DNA of 6,976 bases from Candidatus Aegiribacteria sp. (GTDB lineage Bacteria; Fermentibacterota; Fermentibacteria; Fermentibacterales; Fermentibacteraceae): positions 1 to 6,976 of the forward strand of contig DAOWAG010000062.1 of assembly GCA_030634715.1 (NCBI GenBank), written 5' to 3'. Shown piece after piece: positions 1 to 5,287 of this stretch. The position numbers and the translations under genes were made by a program. Under the pieces are notes generated by a model that was not told where the DNA came from, did no database searches, and saw only the letters and a program-made list of their open reading frames with translations. How positions within the stretch are numbered: position 1 is the first letter of the stretch; the number at the start of each line of letters is the position of its first letter.

Positions 1-247
1 GATGTATCGCGGCTCAGATGAAGCACTCTTCTATTCAATCGGAGCCGGTTCCTGCCAGAGACTGCCTAACGGTAACACTCTAATTACAGAATCCATGCCG
101 GGGAGGGCTTTTGAGGTTACACCCGACGGAGAGATAGTCTGGGAGTTCTACAATCCCCATCGGGCGGGTGAGAATAACGAGCTCATCGCAACACTGTTCG
201 AAGTAGTAAGAGTACCGGTCGACTTCCCGATGGAATGGCTTAATTAG
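1..247 (+). CDS. Arylsulfotransferase (ASST)-like beta-propeller protein, C-terminal fragment
   Basis: Only the last 81 codons lie in the window; the frame is open to the left edge, so the ATG at position 2 is probably internal. The visible part contains a propeller-blade signature (QRLPNGNTLITES, then GR-FEVTPDGEIVWEFYNP) typical of the ASST/PQQ-like repeat proteins often annotated as arylsulfotransferases. The tail (HRAGENNELIATLFEVVRV, ending near DFPMEWLN) also fits the C-terminus of that group as I remember it. Family assignment rests on this motif resemblance. The catalytic histidine region of true ASST enzymes is not in the window, so enzymatic sulfotransfer cannot be claimed; many relatives are uncharacterised. 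A signal peptide, if any, is outside the window. The gene stops 77 nt before the preferred start of the next gene on the same strand and could be cotranscribed with it. Confidence 0.75.
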   Translation, partial: MYRGSDEALFYSIGAGSCQRLPNGNTLITESMPGRAFEVTPDGEIVWEFYNPHRAGENNELIATLFEVVRVPVDFPMEWLN

Positions 248-311
248 TATCTGTGTCTTTCAAACCGATGGACGCAGTCAAGCACTCATCGCGAATATCA
301 GGATCACCTGC

Positions 312-316
312 GGGGA
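312..316 (+). promoter_or_regulatory. Ribosome binding site supporting the trmO-like start at 325
   Basis: GGGGA lies 8 nt before the ATG at 325. The longer frame beginning with GTG at 253 has no purine-rich site ahead of it, and its extra 24 residues lie outside the conserved family domain. This site therefore decides the start. Confidence 0.55.
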
Positions 317-324
317 AACATGTT

Positions 325-768
325 ATGAATAAGATTGTATACAGAGCCATAGGAACAATACACACACCTTACACTGATATGGCGCCATTTCAGGCAGTTG
401 AGGATGACTCTGAGGGTCCATTCATTCTGGAATTGTTACCGGAATATGAAACAGCTCTTAAGGATCTTGAGCATTTCAAATACGTCATCGTTCTTTTCCA
501 TATGGATAGAGTGAAAGGTTATAACGGCTCAAATGTCGCTCATCCGCCTTCCCTTGAAGGCGGCACTGTAGGACTGTTTGCCAGCAGGTCTCCAAACCGA
601 CCGAATCCAATCGGGCTTGATGTCGCGAGAATTCTCAGGATTGAGGGAAACAGCATTTATACATCAGGACTGAGCGCTCTTGATGGAACACCACTTATAG
701 ACATTAAACCGTATACAAGAAAAGACTCAAAGCCGGATCCGGGAAATGGATGGATGCGCAATCATTAG
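325..768 (+). CDS. trmO: TrmO/TsaA-family (UPF0066) tRNA methyltransferase-like protein
   Basis: The 147-residue product fits the TsaA/TrmO family. Characterised members methylate N6 of threonylcarbamoyladenosine at position 37 of tRNA-Thr using S-adenosylmethionine, in the cytoplasm. Visible signatures are the N-terminal YRAIGTIHTPYTD strand, the central SRSPNRPNPIGLD motif and the later GLSALDGTPLIDIKPY motif, ending with DSKPDPGNGW. It has the short single-domain form common in archaea and anaerobic bacteria, without the C-terminal domain of E. coli TrmO (about 235 residues). The ATG at 325 is preferred over a GTG at 253 because it has an SD-like GGGGA at good spacing and matches where the family domain starts. 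It faces the Moco operon tail to tail with a 2-nt gap, so it is not part of that operon. Membership of the family is secure; the exact substrate of this short form is inferred. Confidence 0.85.
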   Translation: MNKIVYRAIGTIHTPYTDMAPFQAVEDDSEGPFILELLPEYETALKDLEHFKYVIVLFHMDRVKGYNGSNVAHPPSLEGGTVGLFASRSPNRPNPIGLDVARILRIEGNSIYTSGLSALDGTPLIDIKPYTRKDSKPDPGNGWMRNH

Positions 769-770
769 CC

Positions 771-1706
771 TCAAGTTTGATGTTCACCGCAGTGTTTGAT
801 GTCTCCCCTTAGAATCTCAAGAGCGTGAGCAAGAATCGGAAAGGTGAAACCTGCGCACTCGAGCGCTGCTTTCCTGCTTCCGGGCAGGTTTATAACCAGT
901 GTTTGTTTTCTTATTCCCGCCCTGGCTCTGGAAAGCCACGCGGACTCAACGTTCTCCGCTGATTTCTGCCGTATCATCTCCGGGATACCGGGAACTTCCC
1001 TGTCACAGACAATCATTGTCGCTTCCGGAGTCACGTCTCTGACGGAAAATCCTGTTCCGCCTGTCGTGAACAGCAGATCCAGAAAACCATCTTCGCACCA
1101 GCTCCTGAGCTTTGCTGTTATCTCAGGCACCTCATCGGGAACTACTGCATACCTTGCAGTAAGAAAACCGCTACTGCGGAGTGATTCCATCAATACGGGA
1201 CCGCTTTGGTCATCATAATCTCCTCTGGATGCTGAATCACTTACAGTCAGTACACCTGCGGTGTATCCGGGGTCACGGAGCACTTCAATCGGATCGTCCG
1301 GTTTTACTACCCCTCCTGTGAGTATTTCAGCGAAAATACCTTCCCTTGGAAAAATGTTCTTCTGAATTACATTGTCCGCATGACCATCGGAATTGTCCTT
1401 GCCGATTTCCGTAATCCTTACAATCGCGGAATCGCCAAGTTTCAGCTTTACTCCGGGGAGCAGTGTATGAAGTTCAACAGCTCCGCCAACATCGATATTC
1501 TCGCCACAGCACCCGGCGAAGGTGCTGATCCCTTCCGCTTCCATCCTGGCGAGAGAAAGCTCGGATAGAATTGAGATCTGACGGGAACCCGGACTGGCGT
1601 GAGCATCACCTTCAATTCCATAATTCTCAATCAGTAAGACGGAATCCTGTTTTGTCTTCCGAACCTGTCTCTTTTCAGACAGGCATACTGCTGCTACTCG
1701 TGCCAT
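771..1706 (-). CDS. mogA: MOSC domain-MogA fusion (molybdopterin adenylyltransferase half)
   Basis: This 311-residue protein has two domains. Residues 1-143 are a MOSC domain of the Mog-fused type: VCLSEK near residue 7, ENYGIEGDAHA at 27-37, RQISILSE at 42-49, GENI at 68-71, PREGIFAEILTGG at 120-132. MOSC domains are predicted sulfur or Moco handling modules. Residues 148-311 are a MogA/MoaB domain, which adenylates molybdopterin before metal insertion: GVLTVSDSASRG, PDE at 190-192, TTGGTGFSVRDVTPEAT at 214-229 and NLPGSRKA at 273-280. The aspartates corresponding to E. coli MogA Asp49 and Asp82 appear to be D191 and D224. The MOSC half is odd: the region normally reading GK-E-C-H-x-x-C reads GKDNSDGHADN (102-112) and has no cysteine, whereas C66-C67 form a vicinal pair elsewhere. 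The ATG overlaps the end of moaC by 13 nt. It is the last gene of the operon. Confidence 0.93.
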   Translation of the reverse strand: MARVAAVCLSEKRQVRKTKQDSVLLIENYGIEGDAHASPGSRQISILSELSLARMEAEGISTFAGCCGENIDVGGAVELHTLLPGVKLKLGDSAIVRITEIGKDNSDGHADNVIQKNIFPREGIFAEILTGGVVKPDDPIEVLRDPGYTAGVLTVSDSASRGDYDDQSGPVLMESLRSSGFLTARYAVVPDEVPEITAKLRSWCEDGFLDLLFTTGGTGFSVRDVTPEATMIVCDREVPGIPEMIRQKSAENVESAWLSRARAGIRKQTLVINLPGSRKAALECAGFTFPILAHALEILRGDIKHCGEHQT

Positions 1707-2167
1707 ACATACTCTCCTGATTTCCCTCCACTTTTCTGAAGGAGTCTCACATTGGTAATTTCCATCGCTCGATCAAGCGCTTTTGTCATATCGTAGATAG
1801 TCAACAGAGCTGCTGTCACTCCAACAAGCGCCTCCATTTCGTATCCTGTAGACTCTCTGCCCTTCACAGTGCAGACCGCAGTAACTGATGTACCGTCCTT
1901 CAATAACTCAATCTCGATCCCGCCGATCCTTATCGGATGGCAAAGAGGTATGGTTTCCCAGGTTTTCTTCACCGCCTGAATCGCGGCTATTCTGGCTGCA
2001 GCGAATACATCACCCTTTGGTACCGATTCATTGTCAATTGCTTCTGAAGCGTTATCTCCCAGCAGGATCCGCCCTGTTGCCCTGGCATACCTGTCAGATG
2101 GTTCCTTGCCGGAGATATCGACCATTCTTGCTCTACCCTGATCATCAATGTGACTAATATTATTCAT
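1694..2167 (-). CDS. moaC: MoaC, cyclic pyranopterin monophosphate synthase
   Basis: MoaC converts the MoaA product 3',8-cyclo-7,8-dihydro-GTP into cyclic pyranopterin monophosphate, the first stable Moco intermediate. The 157-residue protein aligns by eye with E. coli MoaC (161 residues) from the first residue: MNNISHIDDQGRARMVDIS matches its SHI-x(5-6)-MVD-S start. Catalytic residues are in place: KGDVFAAARIA with K51, IPLCHP with H77, EMEAL with E112, TIYDMTKA with D126 and K129, and the C-terminal KSGGKSG. A longer start with GTG at 2188 would add seven residues. The ATG at 2167 is preferred because it matches the family N-terminus and lies 2 nt after the moaA stop (TAG-AT-ATG). The 3' end overlaps the MOSC-mogA start by 13 nt. 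Confidence 0.95.
   Translation of the reverse strand: MNNISHIDDQGRARMVDISGKEPSDRYARATGRILLGDNASEAIDNESVPKGDVFAAARIAAIQAVKKTWETIPLCHPIRIGGIEIELLKDGTSVTAVCTVKGRESTGYEMEALVGVTAALLTIYDMTKALDRAMEITNVRLLQKSGGKSGEYVWHE
1714..1718 (-). promoter_or_regulatory. Ribosome binding site for MOSC-mogA, inside moaC
   Basis: AGGAG on the - strand lies 7 nt before the ATG at 1706 and within the last codons of moaC. It fixes the start and means the 13-nt overlap is used for coupled translation. An ATG four bases upstream (1710-1708) is out of frame. Confidence 0.75.
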
Positions 2168-2169
2168 AT

Positions 2170-3117
2170 CTACCCGCCAATCTTCCACATATCCGCGCTT
2201 ACACAGCCACCATGTGACTCAGGCTTGTTGAATACCATTTGCTGTACAAGCTTTGAGATACCCTCATCATCAGCTCCGGTACGCAAAGGTTCTCTGATGG
2301 ATACTTCTTCTGCTGACGCGAGACAGGGAACAAGCATACCTCTTGCAGAAAGTCTTATCCTGTTGCAATATTTGCACATAGGGTCAGAGAACGGAGCGAT
2401 AATACCGAATATGTCAGCACAGTCTCCAACTGTATAGATTCCGGCTGTGCTTCCATCATCTTTCTGACGCCGAACGGTTCCTGAAAGTGAAACGCGTTCA
2501 ATGATCTCATCCCTTGAAACGAAAATGTCCTGATTAAGACTGGATGGCATATGCTCGATGAAGCGAATCGTAACCCCCATCCTGCTTCCCCATTCAAGGA
2601 ATTCAAGTATTTCGTCATCATTTATATTACGCATAAGGACGCAGTTTATCCTGACAGGTTTAAGCCCTGCGTCAAATGCCGACCGAATCGCCTTCTCGAT
2701 ATCGCGCAGGGAGGTGTCTCTTCGTGTGATCTTTTTCAGCCGGCGGTCCCGCAGGCTGTCCAGGCTGATATTCACTCGACTTATTCCGGCTTCAGCAAGC
2801 TGCTTCGCCATCTGCCGCAGAAGTAATCCATTGGTTGTCAGAGTGAGTTCTTCAATGCCGATGCTGGAGATTCCCTTTATTATCTGCAGCACCCCTCGTC
2901 GCACAAGGGGTTCGCCTCCTGTTATTCTCACCTTTGACAGGCCAACCGTGTCATTAATTATCCAAACAGCACGCACAACCTCTTCAACACTCAGGATATC
3001 TGCATGGTCAATAAGAGGAACGCCCGATTCCGGCATACAATAGACGCATCTGAGATTACACCTGTCAGTTACAGAGAGCCTCAGGTAATTGATCTCTCTT
3101 CCGTTCAGGTCCTTCAC
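2170..3117 (-). CDS. moaA: MoaA, GTP 3',8-cyclase (radical SAM)
   Basis: MoaA is the radical SAM enzyme that rearranges GTP in the first step of Moco synthesis. The 315-residue protein carries the SAM-binding [4Fe-4S] motif CNLRCVYC (C20, C24, C27), the SAM-contacting ITGGEPLVRRG at 65-75, and TTNG at 94-97. It also has the second, substrate-side cluster motif C-x2-C-x13-C (C248, C251, C265) in the CKYCNRIRLS region. It ends in the double glycine (KIGG) that MoaA needs for activity. Length is slightly below E. coli MoaA (329). The start is GTG at 3117, overlapping the moeA stop in a GTGA arrangement, with GGGGAG about 11 nt upstream, so initiation probably depends on coupling to moeA. All functional residues I can check are present. 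Confidence 0.97.
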   Translation of the reverse strand: MKDLNGREINYLRLSVTDRCNLRCVYCMPESGVPLIDHADILSVEEVVRAVWIINDTVGLSKVRITGGEPLVRRGVLQIIKGISSIGIEELTLTTNGLLLRQMAKQLAEAGISRVNISLDSLRDRRLKKITRRDTSLRDIEKAIRSAFDAGLKPVRINCVLMRNINDDEILEFLEWGSRMGVTIRFIEHMPSSLNQDIFVSRDEIIERVSLSGTVRRQKDDGSTAGIYTVGDCADIFGIIAPFSDPMCKYCNRIRLSARGMLVPCLASAEEVSIREPLRTGADDEGISKLVQQMVFNKPESHGGCVSADMWKIGG

Positions 3118-4328
3118 GCGAAAGATAGCTCCCCTGCAGTTGAGTAGAAGAAATGAAATGGCAGGATATCTCCGGTCTCATAACTCACGACATCTTCACC
3201 CGCAAGAGCAAGAGCGTTCACGTTCACTGTGCTCATCAGATCACCTGAACCGGAACTCTCCGGATGATGCAGTTTCCAGGAATTTCCTTCGCGGTAAGCT
3301 ATAACTCTGAGGAAATGCAATCTGCCCGGTTTCTTGCGATAACCAGATGTTATCTCTCCATGATATATACGTTTATGGTATCCTTTGAAACCGGCTCTCT
3401 TCCGGAGAAGTGGAAGAACATATTCCTCTATGGAAACCATCACTGAAACAGGATTGCCTGGAAGCCCGAAAACAGGTCTTCCATCCGGATCGGTTCCGAA
3501 CAGCAGCGGCTTACCGGGTTTCTGAGCCACACTTCTTATATGCAGCTCTACTTTAAGAGACTCAAGAACTGAAGGGACGAAATCCCGAGTGCCTTTTGAT
3601 ACACCTCCAGCAATAATCAGTACATCAGCGCATTTCAGAAGCTGCTCAAATGTTGCCTTCAATGATTCGGGATCATCTGCGGAGTGAACTGACAGATCTA
3701 CTGGAAATCCGCACATCGAGAGCTGTGCCTTCATAAGCGGCATATTCGAGTTTCTGACAGTACCTGGTGATGGTATCCATGTTGGCGGAATGACTTCTGT
3801 TCCGGTAGTGACAAGTGCAATCCGAGGTCTGTTGAACACGTTCAAAAAACCCCTACCTGCGGCAGCAGCTATTCCAAGATGCTGACAGGCCAGTCGGGTG
3901 CCATGCTCCAATACCGTACGCCCTTCCTTTATATCCTCACCCCTCCAGCAGATATTTGCTCCCTTATCCGGTACTTCATCAAGGTAAAGAATGGATTCCT
4001 CAATCCTGGAGTTCTCAACAATCACTATTCTGTCAGCACCTTCGGGAACCGGAGCACCGGTCATAATCGGAGCGGCAAAACCCGGTTTAAGAATTATTGT
4101 ATCTGAATTCCCGGCAGCAATCTCTTCGAGAAGCTCATATCTGAGTCCTTCTCCTGAGATCGCGAAACCATCCATGGCCGAACGATTAAAGGGAGGCATG
4201 TCTATATCAGAATAGACATCATCAGCCAGAACATGACCGACCGCATCCTTGAGAGGTATCTGAATCATCGAAGGCTGTCCAGAGTTATCCAGCACTGTTT
4301 GAAGGGCATCTGCAGTTGAGATCATCAT
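3114..4328 (-). CDS. moeA: MoeA, molybdopterin molybdenumtransferase
   Basis: MoeA inserts molybdate (or tungstate) into adenylated molybdopterin, releasing AMP. The 404-residue length is close to E. coli MoeA (411). Motifs in order: DMPPFNRSAMDGFA (D53, equivalent of E. coli D59), IMTGAPVPEGAD at 88-99, NICWRGEDIKEG (D132), VTTGTEV (E178), GGVSKGTRD (D249), VAQKPGKPLLFG near 270 and GLPGNPVSVMVS near 290-303. A C-terminal domain IV follows, containing SSGSGDL. The N-terminus has two consecutive ATGs (4328 and 4325). GGAGGT ends directly at the first, so the second, in a TGATG overlap with the upstream gene, may be the true start, giving 403 residues. It overlaps the downstream moaA by 4 nt. 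Only one MoeA is in the window, so its metal preference (Mo or W) cannot be judged. Confidence 0.96.
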   Translation of the reverse strand: MMISTADALQTVLDNSGQPSMIQIPLKDAVGHVLADDVYSDIDMPPFNRSAMDGFAISGEGLRYELLEEIAAGNSDTIILKPGFAAPIMTGAPVPEGADRIVIVENSRIEESILYLDEVPDKGANICWRGEDIKEGRTVLEHGTRLACQHLGIAAAAGRGFLNVFNRPRIALVTTGTEVIPPTWIPSPGTVRNSNMPLMKAQLSMCGFPVDLSVHSADDPESLKATFEQLLKCADVLIIAGGVSKGTRDFVPSVLESLKVELHIRSVAQKPGKPLLFGTDPDGRPVFGLPGNPVSVMVSIEEYVLPLLRKRAGFKGYHKRIYHGEITSGYRKKPGRLHFLRVIAYREGNSWKLHHPESSGSGDLMSTVNVNALALAGEDVVSYETGDILPFHFFYSTAGELSFA

Positions 4329-5206
4329 ACCTCCAGTTGATTTAACAGATCTCTGAAATCCGATTCAGTTCTGTCCCATATTTCAACGATTTTCTCAGCA
4401 AGCTTAGTTAGATTGCTTCCTCCCCCTTTTGAACCTCCACGATCACTCGTGATGAGTTTCGCGCCAAGCCTGTCTTCAGCATCTCGCAGAAGAAGCCATG
4501 CTCTCTTGTATGGGATTCCGGTCTCACTGGCAGCCTGCAGGATGGATCCAGTACTTCTAACCGCTTTCAGAAGTTCAATTCGACCCTGACCGAACAGAGA
4601 TTCACCATCAAGTTCAATCCAATGTTTACCGTTTATCGATAAAGAGGAAATGCCCCTGATATTCATAAGTGCCGGTACAATCGATGATATCTTTTCTGCT
4701 TCCATCACAGTCAGTGGACTGTCCGCAGTCAGATCGGCTTTCAGGAACAGTTCATCGGCACTCGGCTTACGGCTCGAAACAGATGTAAGATGTATATGGT
4801 AGTCAGGTTTTATGAGTTCAAGAATGGAATTACTCTCCCATATCTGGATATCCGCGTCAGAGGATATCTCATCCATAGCTTCTACCAGTTCCTGTATTTG
4901 AGAGTATCTGAAAAGAACTACTCTCGATGCTCCAGCTTTCGAATATCGGTCTGTGTCAGATCCCACAGTTCCTCGATCGGTTTGAATACCTCTCTGCCCA
5001 TGTCCACCTCTTGATAGTTTTGAACAGGAGACTGACAGTCCGATTGAATTGAATTTATTAACAAGTTCGCAGGCCAGAAGCGTTTTCCCGAGTTTCCTTC
5101 CATCTGAACTGATTACAATCCGGTGCTGTTTTTTTTTCTTGATATTCTGCCATCCTTCAAAAGATAGTACCGTTATATACAATAAACATAACGGAATATT
5201 CGTCAT
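4325..5206 (-). CDS. P-loop (MobB-like) domain fused to ModE-type HTH; putative Mo-responsive regulator
   Basis: This protein of up to 293 residues joins two modules. Residues about 28-182 look like a P-loop NTPase related to MobB: ISSDGRKLGKT at 32-42 is a degenerate Walker A (the first glycine is replaced by D35), SDTDRYSKAGASRVVLF at 83-99 resembles the MobB DT-x-R-x(3)-AGA region, and ESNSILELIKPD at 124-135 with KPSA at 147-150 resembles a MobB-like EGNS...KPD segment. Residues about 191-293 match the ModE winged HTH closely: GQGRIELLKAVRSTGSI, AA-x(4)-GIPYKRAWLLL, LGAKL and RGGSKGGGSNLT. The protein ends soon after the HTH, so the molybdate-binding TOBE (molbindin) domains of classical ModE are absent. 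It heads a Moco operon and overlaps moeA by 4 nt. The 5' end is uncertain: the ATG at 5206 has no Shine-Dalgarno sequence, codes for an unconserved-looking hydrophobic leader, and lies upstream of a ModE-like palindrome. The regulatory role and ligand are inferred. Confidence 0.8.
   Translation of the reverse strand: MTNIPLCLLYITVLSFEGWQNIKKKKQHRIVISSDGRKLGKTLLACELVNKFNSIGLSVSCSKLSRGGHGQRGIQTDRGTVGSDTDRYSKAGASRVVLFRYSQIQELVEAMDEISSDADIQIWESNSILELIKPDYHIHLTSVSSRKPSADELFLKADLTADSPLTVMEAEKISSIVPALMNIRGISSLSINGKHWIELDGESLFGQGRIELLKAVRSTGSILQAASETGIPYKRAWLLLRDAEDRLGAKLITSDRGGSKGGGSNLTKLAEKIVEIWDRTESDFRDLLNQLEV
4329..4334 (-). promoter_or_regulatory. Shine-Dalgarno GGAGGT at the moeA start
   Basis: A full GGAGGT on the - strand abuts the first moeA ATG (4328) and is 3 nt from the second (4325). 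The very short spacing favours the second ATG, which forms TGATG with the stop codon of the upstream gene. Confidence 0.6.
5129..5137 (-). repeat. Nine-A homopolymer near the 5' end of the P-loop-ModE gene
   Basis: The - strand reads A9 between AAG and CAG, coding for lysines 24-26 of the longest frame. An ATG at 5153-5151, preceded directly by GAAGG, opens a different frame that would join the conserved frame if this run were one A shorter, giving an N-terminus MAEYQEKKQHRIVISS. Such runs are prone to polymerase slippage and sequencing error. Confidence 0.6.
5170..5194 (-). promoter_or_regulatory. ModE-box-like inverted repeat (putative operator)
   Basis: Perfect 7-bp arms CCGTTAT and ATAACGG flank an 11-nt spacer. 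On the + strand the left half reads CGTTATATA and the right half ends ACATAACG. E. coli ModE operators are remembered as CGTTAT(ATT/ATA) and (TAT/TAC)ATAACG halves in an imperfect palindrome of about 24 bp, so both half-site sequence and spacing agree closely. A -10-like TATATAAC on the - strand lies within the site, as expected for repression by occlusion, but no convincing -35 was found. The site lies directly ahead of a protein with a ModE-type HTH, suggesting autoregulation of the Moco operon. Binding is inferred. Confidence 0.6.
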
Positions 5207-5287
5207 TTGAACACACTAAGGGATTGGAATATTGCTTATAGAACTATTCGGTGATAATTTGCTGTATTTGTCAGATTGAAAAAGAAT

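Noticed and set aside
253..324. Upstream GTG start for the TrmO-like gene adding 24 residues
   Set aside because: There is no Shine-Dalgarno sequence, the extra residues match nothing in the family domain, and the ATG at 325 has GGGGA at good spacing.
776..803. Direct repeat TTTGATGT (776-783 and 796-803) at the 3' end of MOSC-mogA
   Set aside because: It is short, lies within coding sequence, and has no accompanying structure.
844..1218. 124-codon open frame on the + strand opposite the MogA domain
   Set aside because: It is a shadow of a conserved coding region with no recognisable domain or ribosome binding site.
2168..2188. GTG start for moaC adding seven residues that overlap moaA
   Set aside because: The ATG at 2167 aligns with the N-terminus of characterised MoaC and sits directly after the moaA stop codon.
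2558..3043. 161-codon open frame on the + strand opposite moaA
   Set aside because: It is antisense to a fully conserved gene, has low-complexity Ser/Arg/Ile composition, and resembles no family.
5193..5233. Direct repeat GGAATATT (5193-5200 and 5226-5233) near the putative operator
   Set aside because: The 8-bp AT-rich repeat is spaced about three helical turns, but could easily arise by chance and matches no known site.
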